NCBI GenBank assembly: GCA_001403755.1
Contig: CYUH01000013.1
Location: 186,001 to 250,000, forward strand
Source of the DNA: Chryseobacterium senegalense
Lineage (GTDB): Bacteria > Bacteroidota > Bacteroidia > Flavobacteriales > Weeksellaceae
DNA: 64,000 nt
Reading direction: 5' to 3'
How positions within the stretch are numbered: position 1 is the stretch's first letter; each line of letters begins with the position of its first letter. Below the pieces are notes generated by a model. The model ran no database searches. It was given only the letters and a program-made list of their open reading frames with translations, and was not told the origin of the DNA. Below are positions 26,221 through 35,734 of the stretch, piece after piece. The translations under genes were made by a program, and so were the position numbers.

Positions 26221-28953
26221 ATGAAAAAATTTCTATTTAACTTAACGCTTATTGCCGCGCTTTCCGCAGGAAATGTAGCTTATGCACAAAAAAATGAAGT
26301 CCCGAAATTTGTAACCAACATCGAGGGAACCAAGGAATATTCCTTGAGCAATGGGATGAAGATCCTGCTTCTACCCGATCCGTCACAAAGTAATATGGTG
26401 GTGAACATAATTTATAATGTAGGTTCCAAAGACGAAGGTTACGGCGAAAAAGGAATGGCTCACTTGCTAGAGCACATGCTTTTTAAAAGCACCAAAAATC
26501 TCGGTGACATCAAAAAACAACTATCCGACAAAGGTGGCGCTGCCAACGGAACCACTTGGTACGACCGCACCAATTATTACGAAATTTTCCCTTCCAATGA
26601 TGAAAATCTAAAATGGGCTTTGATGATGGAAGCGGACAGAATGATTAATGCCACTATTTTGCAAAGCGACCTGGATAAAGAATTTTCGGTGGTACGAAAT
26701 GAATTCGAAATTGGCGAAAATGATCCCTCCGGAGTTCTTATGGAAAAAGTATTTTCTGCTGCTTATTTGTGGCACAACTACGGGAACAGCACCATCGGAA
26801 GCAAAGAAGATATCGAAAGAGTGAAAGCTCCGGTCCTTAGAAAATTTTATGAAAAATATTATCAACCCGACAATGCAACTTTGGTTATTGCCGGAAAGTT
26901 TGATGAAGCGAATGCGCTAAAATACGTGTCAGAATATTTTGCTCCGCTTCCGAAACCTTCCCGAGAGCTCGGTGGAACTTACACAGTAGAACCCGCACAA
27001 GATGGTGAAAAATTTGTGGAAGTAAGAAGATCCGGAGATAGTAAAATTGTTTCCGCAGGCTATCATGCAGCTGCGTATGCAGACAAAGATTATGCAGCTT
27101 TGGATGCTTTAATAGAAGTATTAACTGCGGATCCATCTGGATATCTTTATAAAAGTTTGGTAGAAAATCAGAAAGTATCAAGTTTATGGGCATATTCGCC
27201 AACGGTGAGAGATGCTGGATTGGTTTATTTCCATTTTGATGTTCCAAAAGATAAAGATTTGGAAGCGACAAAAAATTTGGTTAGATCTGAACTCGATAAA
27301 ATTGCAACAATCTCCTACACAGAACAGGATTTAGCAAGAGCGAAAGCTAAACTTTTAAAACAAATAGAAAATACTAAGAACAACACTATTAACAAAGCTA
27401 TTGGTTATACAGAAATTGTTGGAGCCGGCGGTTACAAGCTAGCTTTCCTTTATCGTGATAATGTTGAAAAATTAAGTCTTGCAGACCTCAACAGAGTTGC
27501 ACAAAAATATTTTAAAAGCAATAACAGAACTGTAGGAATCTTCATTCCATCTAAAGACGAGCAGCGTGTAAAACCTGCAGAATTCAGCAATGAACAAATT
27601 GCCGCGCTAACCAAAGATTACAAAGGAAAAGCTCTAGAAAAAGAAGCCGCTCCTTTCGAAGCAAGCATAGCCAACTTAAAAAACAATCTGAAAGAAGGCG
27701 TACTATCGAACGGTATGAAATACGGTTTGGTAAACAAAGAATTAAAGGGTGAAAAAATTATCGCCAACTTCAAATTTCTTATCGGTAACGAAAAAGAATT
27801 GGCCGGAAAATCGTCCGTCGGAGCTTTAACTGCAGCTTTACTCAGTGCAGGAACCAAAACGAAAACCAAAGAGCAAATCCAAGATCGTTTGGATCAACTC
27901 AATTCTTCCATCTATTTCCGAACCAGTGGTCAAAATTTCTTGATCAATGTATCGACTTATAAAAACAATTTCGGAGAAGTAATGGAAATTTTGCAGGATA
28001 TTTTAGCCAATGCTACCTTCCCCCAAAATGAACTTACAAAATTGATTGCCGAAAACAATACCTATTTGGAAGCGCAACAAAAAGATCCTCAAGCCATCGC
28101 AAGCAACGAACTTCAGCGTTTGGCAAATCCCTATCCGAAAGAAAGCATTTTCTACACTCCAACTTTGCAAGAAGAAATCGACAATAATAAAAAAGTAACT
28201 CGCGATCAAATCACCGCTTTTTATTCAAATTTGATGGGTGCAAGTAATGGTTTCGGAACTGTTCTAGGAAGTATCGATGCTAAAACTACGGCAAACGCAT
28301 TAGAAAAAACCTTCGGAAAATTCACCGCTAAAACAAAATATTCGGAAGTGAAACCTACCTATTTTGAAACTAAAAAATTAGACAAAAACTTCATCACTCC
28401 CGACAAAGAAAATGCGGTCGCTCTAGGAACCGAAAAATTCCGAATGGATCAGAAAAATCCTGATTATGCAGCTTTGGTTTTGGCCAATGAAATCCTAGGA
28501 AGTGGAGGTTTCCTTTCTGCTAGACTTCCAATGAGATTGCGCGAAAAAGAAGGAATCAGCTACGGTGTGGGCTCATACCTCAGTGTTCCGGTTACCAATG
28601 ATGTGGCATCTTGGAATTACTACGCATTTTTAAATCCAACTAAAAGAGATGCTGTAGAAGCTGCTTGGAAAGAGGAAGTTTCCAAAGCATTGAAAGATGG
28701 TTTTACCGCTCAGGAATTGGCTGACAATAAAAAAAGCTACGCCAACGTTCAACAAACCAATCTTGGAATGGATAATACTTTGATCAATTTGGTCAACAAA
28801 AAACTTCAATACGGAGTTTCTCTTGATGAATACGACGCATTGAACGCGAAAATCCAGAATTTAAAATTGGAAGAAGTCAATTCTGCTTTGAAGAAATATT
28901 TAAGTTTAGACAAAATTATTTCGGTGTACGCAGGAGATTTCAACAAGAAATAA
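26221..28953 (+). CDS. Exported M16-family zinc peptidase (two-domain)
   Basis: Protein of 910 residues with a signal peptide (LTLIAALSAGNVAYAQ). It contains two M16 halves. The N-terminal half carries the inverted zinc motif HLLEHMLFKST near residue 81 and the distal Glu in the following helix (FSVVRNEFEIGEND). The second half, from about residue 490 (LKEGVLSNGMKYGLVNKEL), lacks HxxEH, as is usual for the non-catalytic partner domain. Such pairs form a clamshell that degrades peptides in the periplasm. It has its own promoter element and terminator. Confidence 0.92.
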   Translation: MKKFLFNLTLIAALSAGNVAYAQKNEVPKFVTNIEGTKEYSLSNGMKILLLPDPSQSNMVVNIIYNVGSKDEGYGEKGMAHLLEHMLFKSTKNLGDIKKQLSDKGGAANGTTWYDRTNYYEIFPSNDENLKWALMMEADRMINATILQSDLDKEFSVVRNEFEIGENDPSGVLMEKVFSAAYLWHNYGNSTIGSKEDIERVKAPVLRKFYEKYYQPDNATLVIAGKFDEANALKYVSEYFAPLPKPSRELGGTYTVEPAQDGEKFVEVRRSGDSKIVSAGYHAAAYADKDYAALDALIEVLTADPSGYLYKSLVENQKVSSLWAYSPTVRDAGLVYFHFDVPKDKDLEATKNLVRSELDKIATISYTEQDLARAKAKLLKQIENTKNNTINKAIGYTEIVGAGGYKLAFLYRDNVEKLSLADLNRVAQKYFKSNNRTVGIFIPSKDEQRVKPAEFSNEQIAALTKDYKGKALEKEAAPFEASIANLKNNLKEGVLSNGMKYGLVNKELKGEKIIANFKFLIGNEKELAGKSSVGALTAALLSAGTKTKTKEQIQDRLDQLNSSIYFRTSGQNFLINVSTYKNNFGEVMEILQDILANATFPQNELTKLIAENNTYLEAQQKDPQAIASNELQRLANPYPKESIFYTPTLQEEIDNNKKVTRDQITAFYSNLMGASNGFGTVLGSIDAKTTANALEKTFGKFTAKTKYSEVKPTYFETKKLDKNFITPDKENAVALGTEKFRMDQKNPDYAALVLANEILGSGGFLSARLPMRLREKEGISYGVGSYLSVPVTNDVASWNYYAFLNPTKRDAVEAAWKEEVSKALKDGFTAQELADNKKSYANVQQTNLGMDNTLINLVNKKLQYGVSLDEYDALNAKIQNLKLEEVNSALKKYLSLDKIISVYAGDFNKK

Positions 28954-28972
28954 ATATTTTTTTCTTAAAAGT

Positions 28973-29001
28973 AAATCCGGGACTTTCGTTCCGGATTTTT
29001 T
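28973..29001. terminator. Hairpin terminator between convergent genes
   Basis: 8-base stem AAATCCGG / CCGGATTT, 10-base loop, followed on the plus strand by a T run. It ends the M16 gene and probably also the serine hydrolase, whose stop is 4 bases away. Confidence 0.8.
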
Positions 29002-29004
29002 ATT

Positions 29005-30132
29005 TTAATGAAGATTTCTTTGCGTTTCAATCAATGCGTTTTCAATTACTTCGGTAATTTTTTTTACTTGTTTGTGGGGATTAAAAACAGCATTTTTTCC
29101 TTTCGCTTCATCGGCGATATTCGAGAGAATGACCACCGAAGTTTTCGTTTCGGGATAATAAATATTTAATGATGGTGATCCTTTAACATAGCCGGTGTGG
29201 AAATAGGATTTAGGTTTCCCTTCATTCATCATAATTCCAAAACCATAACCCACTTTGCCCAAAATCGGGTGGTTATTTTCCGAAGAATCAGACATAAATT
29301 TCCTAAGCGATTCCGATGTAAGAATTTTCCCGTTATACAAAGCAAAATTCCATTGATGCAAATCCGAAATCGTCGAAAGAACACCACCTGCTCCTACCGA
29401 AATCTCATTATTAGAAAGTCTTTTCGGCATGTTTTCTACTTCCTGAAATCGAGAAGAATTTCCCAAATATGCACTCGAAAAATGATGGTTCACGAATAAA
29501 TCTGAAGTGGATGAATTTGTCATCCCAGCCTTCGCAAAAAGTTCTTTCGCATTTTCGCCATACGCTTTACCCGAAACTTTCTCGATTACTTCACCTAAAT
29601 ATCGATAACCCTTATTGGAATAATTAAATTTTGTTCCAGGTTTTGAAAGCAAACCACTTCCCGAATCGCTGAGCCCGGAAGTATGATTCAGCAATTGCGC
29701 AATGGTAATATTTTCAAAAGTTTTGGACTGAAATTCTTTTAAAAATTTCGAAACTTGATCTTCCACTTTCAATTTTCCTTGTTCTTCAAGAAGCAAAATC
29801 ATCACCGCCGTAATTTGTTTACTCACGGATCCAATGGCGAAAACTGAATTGCTATCCAGCGGAGTTTTGGTTTTAAAATTCTCAAAACCATTATATTTTT
29901 CATAAAGAATTTTGCCATTTTGCATCACCGAAATGCTCCCGTTGAATTTGGATTTCGAAAATACCGAATCAATCTGTTGCACCAACAAATTTTTCTGAAA
30001 CTGCGTAATTACGCTGTCGATAATGGCCTTTCGATTTGTATTTTCATCTGCCAGTTTCTGTGATTCGGATTTGCAGGACGAAAAAATAGCAAGAAAAAAA
30101 GTTGAATAAATTAATATTTTTACAGGATTCAC
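29005..30132 (-). CDS. Serine hydrolase lipoprotein, class C beta-lactamase / PBP4*-like fold
   Basis: GTG 30132 gives 375 residues that start with KILIYSTFFLAIFSSC, a good lipoprotein signal. The frame is open further upstream, but its TTG at 30201 sits inside the hairpin terminator of the preceding gene, so I reject it. The nucleophile motif SVSK is in FAIGSVSKQITAVM. A YSN motif is in FNYSNKGYRYLG, and the third motif HTG is in SYFHTGYVKGSP. The family includes D-Ala peptidases, esterases and beta-lactamases; activity cannot be chosen from sequence. It is probably anchored in the outer membrane. Confidence 0.88.
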   Translation of the reverse strand: MNPVKILIYSTFFLAIFSSCKSESQKLADENTNRKAIIDSVITQFQKNLLVQQIDSVFSKSKFNGSISVMQNGKILYEKYNGFENFKTKTPLDSNSVFAIGSVSKQITAVMILLLEEQGKLKVEDQVSKFLKEFQSKTFENITIAQLLNHTSGLSDSGSGLLSKPGTKFNYSNKGYRYLGEVIEKVSGKAYGENAKELFAKAGMTNSSTSDLFVNHHFSSAYLGNSSRFQEVENMPKRLSNNEISVGAGGVLSTISDLHQWNFALYNGKILTSESLRKFMSDSSENNHPILGKVGYGFGIMMNEGKPKSYFHTGYVKGSPSLNIYYPETKTSVVILSNIADEAKGKNAVFNPHKQVKKITEVIENALIETQRNLH

Positions 30133-30191
30133 ATTTGTAATTTTTATAAAAATATTAAATTTAATTCTAATAAAAAAGCAAGGATTTAAAG

Positions 30192-30224
30192 AAACCGTCA
30201 AGGTTCTAAAAACCTTGACGGTTT
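30192..30224 (-). terminator. Long hairpin terminator of icmF
   Basis: 14-base perfect stem AAACCGTCAAGGTT / AACCTTGACGGTTT with a 5-base loop, just after the icmF stop and followed on the minus strand by T-rich DNA. Confidence 0.88.
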
Positions 30225-30240
30225 GTGTAGTTGATAAAAA

Positions 30241-33200
30241 CTACATATTCCTCCTGTATTTTCCGCCCACTTCGAACAAAGCATTAGTAATCTGTCCAAG
30301 AGAGCAGAATTTCACCGCTTCCATCATCACTTCGAAAAGGTTTTTTTGATTGATGGCTACATGTTGTAATTCTTCCAAAACCTTCTGTGTATGGGCTTTG
30401 TTGGCAATTTGGTAAGTTTCCAGATTTTTGATCTGCTGTTGCTTTTCCTCTTCAGTTGAACGGATTACTTCTCCCGGTAAAACTGTTGGTGAACCATCTT
30501 TGCCAAGGAAAGTATTCACGCCAATAATTGGATATTCGCCGGTATGTTTCAGCCATTCGTAATGCATCGATTCTTCCTGAATTTTGGAACGCTGATACAT
30601 GGTTTCCATAGCGCCCAAAACGCCTCCACGTTCGGTAATTCGGTCGAATTCAGCATAAACAGCCTCTTCAACTAGATCCGTTAGTTCTTCAATAATGAAA
30701 GAACCTTGTAAAGGATTTTCGTTTTTCGCTAATCCTAATTCTTTATTTATAATCAGCTGAATAGCCATTGCTCTACGCACAGACTCTTCTGTCGGTGTAG
30801 TGATCGCCTCGTCGTAAGCATTGGTGTGCAGCGAGTTGCAGTTATCGTAGATCGCATATAGCGCTTGTAAAGTAGTTCTTATATCATTAAAATCTATTTC
30901 CTGAGCGTGAAGCGAACGGCCCGAAGTCTGAATATGATATTTCAACATCTGGCTTCTCTCGTTGGCATTGTATTTCTCACGCATTGCTTTTGCCCAAATT
31001 CTTCGTGCTACACGGCCGATTACCGCATATTCCGGATCGATTCCGTTCGAGAAAAAGAAAGATAAATTCGGAGCAAAATCGTTGATATCCATACCGCGGC
31101 TCAAATAATATTCCACATACGTGAAACCGTTTGCAAGCGTAAATGCCAACTGCGAAATTGGGTTGGCGCCCGCTTCAGCAATATGGTAACCGGAAATCGA
31201 CACGGAATAGAAGTTTCTCACTTTTTCTTTAATGAAATATTCCTGAACGTCGCCCATCAATCTCAAAGCAAATTCAGAAGAGAAGATACAAGTATTTTGC
31301 GCTTGATCTTCTTTTAAAATATCTGCCTGAACGGTTCCACGTACGGTCGCGATGGTTTCCGCTTTAATTTTGGCGTACGTTTCCGCATCTAGAATCTCGT
31401 CGCCGGTAAGTCCTAATAGTTTCAAACCTAATCCGTTATTCGAAGGAGGAAGTTCGCCGCTGTATGTTGGTCTTTTTAATCCTTTATCGTCGAATTTCTC
31501 TTTGAGTCTTGCTTCAACTTTATCCCAAAGATTATTTTCGGCAATGTATTTTTCAACATTCTGATCGATGGCTGCATTCATGAAAAATGCGAGCAGCATT
31601 GGCGCGGGACCGTTGATGGTCATCGATACGGAAGTCATGGCATTTACCAAATCAAAACCCGAATACAATTTTTTAGCATCATCCAAAGTGGCAATCGAGA
31701 CGCCGGCATTCCCGATTTTCCCATAAATATCAGGCGGAAACGCCGGATCCTGACCGTAAAGCGTCACAGAATCGAACGCGGTAGAAAGTCTCTTCGCATC
31801 CATTTCTGCGGAAACATAATGGAATCTGCGGTTGGTTCTTTCGGGTCCTCCTTCTCCGGCAAACATTCTGGTCGGATCTTCACCAGTTCTTTTGAAAGGA
31901 TAAATTCCGGCGGTGAATGGAAATGCTCCGGGAACATTTTCCTGCCCTTTCCAACGAATCAAATCGCCCCAATCCTGAAATTTTGGCAAAGCAATTTTCG
32001 GAATTTTAAGATGAGAAAGCGTTTCCGATTTGGTCTGAACTTTAATTTCTTTACCCCGAACGAGATAAATATATTCATCAGCTTCGTGCTTCAGTTTGAA
32101 ATCGTGCCAACCGTTCAAGAAATATATATTTTCCTGGCTAAGATTTTTTTTGATTTTCTGATATCTCTTTTCGAGAATTTCCTGGACATTTACATCGTCT
32201 TCGAGAATGTTTTTGGCACCCTGAAGCTGGTAAAGCTTTCTTGCGATCAACGCTTGATCAACTACTTCTTTGTCGTAAGCCCGATTATTTTCAACAATTT
32301 CGGAAAGATAGCGAACTCTCTTCGGAGGAATGATGGTGGTTTCTTCTGAAACGTTCTGTTCTACATATTCGCTTAATTTCAAATCCGAAAATTGATCATT
32401 TACTTTTTTTATTAATTCGTTAAAAAGTTCGGTTGTTCCCCAATCGTTGAACTGGCTGGCTTTGGTGGAATACACCGGCATATTTTCCAATGGCTGATCA
32501 AACAAAACATGATTTCGCTGAAACTGCTTTTTTACCGCTTGCAGTGCATCCAAAGCTCCGCGTTTGTCGGATTTATTTAACGCAACCAAATCTGCATAAT
32601 CAAGCATATCGATTTTCTCCAATTGGGTTGACGCACCATATTCCGGCGTCATCACATACATGGAAACATCGGCGATATCGGTAATTTCTGAACCTGACTG
32701 ACCAATTCCGGAAGTTTCGAGAACGATGACATCGGGTTTTGCTATTTTTAAAATATTTAATGCGGAATGAATGTGCGGCGAAACGGACACGTTGTTTTCT
32801 CGAGTTGCCATAGAACGCATATAAACTCGCGGATCATTAATTGAATTCATGCGGATTCTGTCGCCCAAAAGAGCACCCCCGGTTTTCTTTTTGGAAGGAT
32901 CGATGGAAATGATGGCAATTTTTTTCTCCGGATTGGAGCGTAAAAACCTTCTCACCAATTCGTCGGTTAATGAAGATTTTCCTGCACCGCCGGTTCCGGT
33001 AATCCCGATAATAGGAATTGTAGAATCTTTTGCTCTTTCATCGATTTCCTTTACTAAATCCGGTTTTGTTTCGGAAAAGTTTTCAACAGCAGAAATCACT
33101 TCAGCAATTGATTTTGAATCTTCAAATTTAATTTTATCTAAATCTTGAACAGTAATTTTTTCTCCTGTTGGAAAATCGGATTTCTGTACCAAATCATCGA

Positions 33201-33603
33201 TCATTCCCTGCAAACCGAGTTCGCGGCCGTCATCAGGAGAATAAATTCTTGTCACGCCATAATCCATCAAATCTTTGATTTCTTCAGGCAAAATAACACC
33301 GCCTCCGCCGCCAAAAATCTTGATGTGAGAAGCGTTTTTCTCTTTTAAAAGATCATAAATGTATTTAAAATACTCGTTGTGACCACCTTGATAAGAAGTT
33401 AAGGCGATTGCATTGGCGTCTTCCTGAACGGCGCAGTTCACCACTTCTTCAGCAGATTTGTCGTGTCCGAGGTGAATGACTTCCACGCCCGTTCCTTGGA
33501 TTACACGACGCATAATATTGATGGCAGCATCGTGTCCGTCGAATAATGCGGCGGCGGTAACGATACGAATTTTGTTTTTGGGAGAATATTTTTGGGTTTC
33601 CAT
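30241..33603 (-). CDS. icmF: Fused isobutyryl-CoA mutase IcmF
   Basis: B12-dependent acyl-CoA mutase of 1120 residues that joins three parts usually on separate chains. The N-terminal B12-binding domain ([12 protein letters not shown] with the DxH cobalt ligand, then SYQGGH and GGGGG) covers about residues 10-140. A MeaB-type GTPase chaperone has P-loop [12 protein letters not shown] near 208 and NKSD-type [11 protein letters not shown]. The mutase barrel with [26 protein letters not shown] spans about 560-1110. The fusion order is that of IcmF, which interconverts isobutyryl- and butyryl-CoA, rather than methylmalonyl-CoA mutase. ATG 33603 is preferred to a TTG at 33627 that is part of the promoter. 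Confidence 0.93.
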   Translation of the reverse strand: METQKYSPKNKIRIVTAAALFDGHDAAINIMRRVIQGTGVEVIHLGHDKSAEEVVNCAVQEDANAIALTSYQGGHNEYFKYIYDLLKEKNASHIKIFGGGGGVILPEEIKDLMDYGVTRIYSPDDGRELGLQGMIDDLVQKSDFPTGEKITVQDLDKIKFEDSKSIAEVISAVENFSETKPDLVKEIDERAKDSTIPIIGITGTGGAGKSSLTDELVRRFLRSNPEKKIAIISIDPSKKKTGGALLGDRIRMNSINDPRVYMRSMATRENNVSVSPHIHSALNILKIAKPDVIVLETSGIGQSGSEITDIADVSMYVMTPEYGASTQLEKIDMLDYADLVALNKSDKRGALDALQAVKKQFQRNHVLFDQPLENMPVYSTKASQFNDWGTTELFNELIKKVNDQFSDLKLSEYVEQNVSEETTIIPPKRVRYLSEIVENNRAYDKEVVDQALIARKLYQLQGAKNILEDDVNVQEILEKRYQKIKKNLSQENIYFLNGWHDFKLKHEADEYIYLVRGKEIKVQTKSETLSHLKIPKIALPKFQDWGDLIRWKGQENVPGAFPFTAGIYPFKRTGEDPTRMFAGEGGPERTNRRFHYVSAEMDAKRLSTAFDSVTLYGQDPAFPPDIYGKIGNAGVSIATLDDAKKLYSGFDLVNAMTSVSMTINGPAPMLLAFFMNAAIDQNVEKYIAENNLWDKVEARLKEKFDDKGLKRPTYSGELPPSNNGLGLKLLGLTGDEILDAETYAKIKAETIATVRGTVQADILKEDQAQNTCIFSSEFALRLMGDVQEYFIKEKVRNFYSVSISGYHIAEAGANPISQLAFTLANGFTYVEYYLSRGMDINDFAPNLSFFFSNGIDPEYAVIGRVARRIWAKAMREKYNANERSQMLKYHIQTSGRSLHAQEIDFNDIRTTLQALYAIYDNCNSLHTNAYDEAITTPTEESVRRAMAIQLIINKELGLAKNENPLQGSFIIEELTDLVEEAVYAEFDRITERGGVLGAMETMYQRSKIQEESMHYEWLKHTGEYPIIGVNTFLGKDGSPTVLPGEVIRSTEEEKQQQIKNLETYQIANKAHTQKVLEELQHVAINQKNLFEVMMEAVKFCSLGQITNALFEVGGKYRRNM

Positions 33604-33624
33604 AATTGAATGTTCGTAAGATTC

Positions 33625-33632
33625 CAAATATA
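33625..33632 (-). promoter_or_regulatory. -7 promoter element of icmF
   Basis: Minus-strand TATATTTG, 21 bases upstream of ATG 33603. Its terminal TTG could be mistaken for a start codon. Confidence 0.6.
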
Positions 33633-33658
33633 GGATTTTTTGTAATTTTAAAAAATTA

Positions 33659-33684
33659 AACCCTTTCGGTTGATTGAAAGGGTT
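33659..33684 (-). terminator. Hairpin terminator of the small lipoprotein gene
   Basis: 9-base stem AACCCTTTC / GAAAGGGTT with an 8-base loop, followed on the minus strand by T-rich DNA. It lies between the lipoprotein stop and the icmF promoter. Confidence 0.75.
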
Positions 33685-33726
33685 CTATATATCTTTATTG
33701 AAAAAATAATTTGTCATATAATAGTG

Positions 33727-34104
33727 CTATTGCTTCGTAACCGACCAGTTTCCGACCCAATCACCCATTTTCCAGGTGCCGGATTTTGTTTTTAAGTTTC
33801 CCAGCAGGGTAAAACCAGATTGTAAGGTAACAGATTGCAGCGAGCTATCATCCCGCACCATTCCGGACAAAAAAGAATTTTCGGTACCGAATTGCGAAAC
33901 CTTCGTTACAGAAACATATCCATTTTTTGCCACTTCAATGGTTAATATACCCACTTCGTCGCCGGAATAATTTCCTTTGTAAACACCCATAAAAGGAGAT
34001 ACGTAATTTTCGGCAACATCTTCTTCCCTAATATTATCAATAATTCCTTGGCAAGAAATAAGAGTCAAGATGCTCAAAATTGTCAATGTTGGTCTAATTT
34101 TCAC
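33727..34104 (-). CDS. Small lipoprotein of unknown function
   Basis: GTG 34104 gives 125 residues. It opens with RPTLTILSILTLISC, a lipoprotein signal with Cys near residue 18. The frame extends upstream, but the promoter element at 34129-34122 shows that the longer version is not transcribed in full. The mature part (FMGVYKGNYSGDEVGILTIEV and TWKMGDWVGNWSVTK) is a small beta-rich domain with a regular Gly/Trp pattern, perhaps lipocalin-like. I do not recognise the family. Confidence 0.7.
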   Translation of the reverse strand: MKIRPTLTILSILTLISCQGIIDNIREEDVAENYVSPFMGVYKGNYSGDEVGILTIEVAKNGYVSVTKVSQFGTENSFLSGMVRDDSSLQSVTLQSGFTLLGNLKTKSGTWKMGDWVGNWSVTKQ

Positions 34105-34121
34105 GACTGTTATATTTTTCT

Positions 34122-34129
34122 CAAATATA
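34122..34129 (-). promoter_or_regulatory. -7 promoter element of the small lipoprotein gene
   Basis: Minus-strand TATATTTG, 17 bases upstream of GTG 34104. It supports that start. Confidence 0.5.
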
Positions 34130-34158
34130 AAAAAAATACCAGATTGTTTATTAAATCT

Positions 34159-34166
34159 TATTTTTG
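34159..34166 (+). promoter_or_regulatory. -7 promoter element of the small membrane protein gene
   Basis: TATTTTTG, a full TAnnTTTG match, 16 bases upstream of ATG 34183. Confidence 0.5.
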
Positions 34167-34182
34167 CGGAAACATTATTGAT

Positions 34183-34515
34183 ATGCAACGTGCCATTATT
34201 TATTTCTTCGCCGGAATCGTGATCAGTTTTCTACTCAATCATTTTTTATTGGGAAGCGACGGTTTGGCGTTGGATTTATATTATGCTGTTGCATTTGGTG
34301 CGGCTTGGGGAATGGCTTATTTCCTTGATGATGAAAAATTCAGTTTGGCGCAGAAGCTTGGGATTTCATTTCTGGGGATGGGAGTTTTAATCATTTTGGG
34401 AGTATTACTATTTGATTTGGAAAAAGCGGTACCTTCAGTGATTAAATTTTCAATGGTTTTTGTTGCGTACTACCTCTTGGCAAGTTTCAAGAGTTCGAAA
34501 TCTTTAAGAAAATAA
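34183..34515 (+). CDS. Small four-segment membrane protein
   Basis: Protein of 110 residues from ATG 34183. The frame extends upstream over the divergent promoter region, but only the downstream part is hydrophobic and follows the promoter element at 34159. Four membrane segments: IIYFFAGIVISFLLNHFLL, LDLYYAVAFGAAWGMAYFL, LGISFLGMGVLIILGVLLF and VIKFSMVFVAYYLLASF. No known motif. Divergent from the small lipoprotein gene. Confidence 0.7.
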   Translation: MQRAIIYFFAGIVISFLLNHFLLGSDGLALDLYYAVAFGAAWGMAYFLDDEKFSLAQKLGISFLGMGVLIILGVLLFDLEKAVPSVIKFSMVFVAYYLLASFKSSKSLRK

Positions 34516-34631
34516 TGAATAATTTGTGATCACCGCAGTCATTAAATCGAAAAAAAGCCTCAATAATCCAATCATTTTCAAAACCTTAGGATAATCTTTT
34601 CTAAAATATTTTCAGTTTCAAAAAAAATCTT

Positions 34632-34639
34632 TACCTTTG
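34632..34639 (+). promoter_or_regulatory. -7 promoter element of the rplM-rpsI-rpsB transcript
   Basis: TACCTTTG, the strongest form of the motif in this group of bacteria, about 48 bases upstream of rplM. Confidence 0.65.
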
Positions 34640-34663
34640 CACACCCTATTTAGGGAAAATTAT

Positions 34664-34678
34664 GTTTAATCGTTAAAC
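34664..34678 (+). promoter_or_regulatory. Small leader hairpin before rplM
   Basis: 6-base stem GTTTAA / TTAAAC with a 3-base loop, 8 bases before the GTG start. It could be an L13 feedback site, but the stem is short and AT-rich. Confidence 0.25.
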
Positions 34679-34686
34679 GAAAAAGT

Positions 34687-35142
34687 GTGAATACATTAAG
34701 TTACAAAACCGTTTCAGCTAACAAAGCTACCGCTAATAAAGAATGGGTTGTGGTAGACGCTGAAGGACAGCCATTAGGAAGACTAGCTTCTAAGGTTGCA
34801 AAGATTTTGAGAGGAAAGCACAAAACGAATTTTACGCCTCACGCAGATTGTGGAGATAACGTAATCGTTTTGAATGCTGGGAAAGTAACCCTTTCCGGGA
34901 ACAAGTGGGCTGACAAGACTTACATTTGGCATACTGGATATCCAGGTGGTCAAAAGTCGATGACTGCTCTTGAACTTCAGAAAAAAGATTCTTTAAAAGT
35001 ATTGGAAAAATCTGTAAAAGGAATGCTTCCGAAAAACAAATTGGGATCTCAATTGTTTACTAACCTTTATTTATATGAAGGAACAGAACACAAACATGAA
35101 GCTCAACAGCCAAAAGTTATTAATATTAACGAATTCAAATAA
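34687..35142 (+). CDS. rplM: 50S ribosomal protein L13
   Basis: Protein of 151 residues, a GTG start. Recognisable L13 segments are [53 protein letters not shown] and the [10 protein letters not shown] loop, followed by [22 protein letters not shown]. First gene of a ribosomal operon. Five bases separate it from rpsI. The promoter element and a short hairpin lie in the leader. Confidence 0.97.
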   Translation: MNTLSYKTVSANKATANKEWVVVDAEGQPLGRLASKVAKILRGKHKTNFTPHADCGDNVIVLNAGKVTLSGNKWADKTYIWHTGYPGGQKSMTALELQKKDSLKVLEKSVKGMLPKNKLGSQLFTNLYLYEGTEHKHEAQQPKVININEFK

Positions 35143-35147
35143 TTAAT

Positions 35148-35534
35148 ATGTCAATAGTTCATAAAATCGGAAGAAGAAAAACTTCTGTAGCAAGAGTTTA
35201 TGTGAGACCAGGTTCTGGTGTAATTACCATCAACAAAAAGGATTCTAAAGAATATTTCGGAACTGATGTTTTGGTGTACAAAGTGAACCAACCATTTTTG
35301 TTGACAGAAACTTTAGGTCAATATGACGTAACAGTGAATGTTTTCGGAGGTGGAATTACAGGTCAGGCAGAAGCGATCAGACTTGGAGTTTCTAGAGCAT
35401 TATGCGAAATCAACGAAGAGTTCAGATTATTGCTGAAACCTCACGGCTTGCTTACAAGAGACGCAAGAATGGTGGAAAGAAAGAAACCAGGTCAGAAAAA
35501 AGCAAGAAAGAGATTCCAATTCTCAAAACGTTAA
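35148..35534 (+). CDS. rpsI: 30S ribosomal protein S9
   Basis: Protein of 128 residues. [24 protein letters not shown] at the start, [23 protein letters not shown] in the middle, and the basic C-terminal tail [12 protein letters not shown] that reaches the P-site tRNA are all present. Follows rplM, as in nearly all bacteria. A 200-base spacer with a 7-base-period element separates it from rpsB. Confidence 0.97.
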   Translation: MSIVHKIGRRKTSVARVYVRPGSGVITINKKDSKEYFGTDVLVYKVNQPFLLTETLGQYDVTVNVFGGGITGQAEAIRLGVSRALCEINEEFRLLLKPHGLLTRDARMVERKKPGQKKARKRFQFSKR

Positions 35535-35541
35535 GAGTTGC

Positions 35542-35640
35542 TATAAGCTGTATGCAATATGCATTAGGCTTCAATTCCTACAAATCATTAAACCGCTTGA
35601 AAGCTTAAAGCGTATAGCCTAAAGCCTAAAGCTTAACAAA
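35542..35640 (+). repeat. 7-base-period foldback element C (rpsI-rpsB spacer)
   Basis: Left arm units TATAAGC, TGTATGC, AATATGC, ATTAGGC (35542-35569). Right arm units GAAAGCT, TAAAGCG, TATAGCC, TAAAGCC, TAAAGCT (35599-35633). The two arms are partly complementary and could fold back in the rpsI-rpsB mRNA. Confidence 0.7.
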
Positions 35641-35734
35641 ATGCCCCGTTTAGTTTAGCACCCAAACTCTTCTCCCATCTAAAGAAAAGTTGATTGCGAA
35701 AAAGCGGAACGTAAACTAAAAACAAAAAAGCGAC

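Noticed and set aside
30199..30201. TTG as start of the serine hydrolase
   Set aside because: It lies in the stem of the icmF terminator; GTG 30132 gives a proper lipoprotein signal.
34048..34182. Upstream extension of the small membrane protein at 34183
   Set aside because: The extension covers the divergent promoter elements and is not hydrophobic or family-like.
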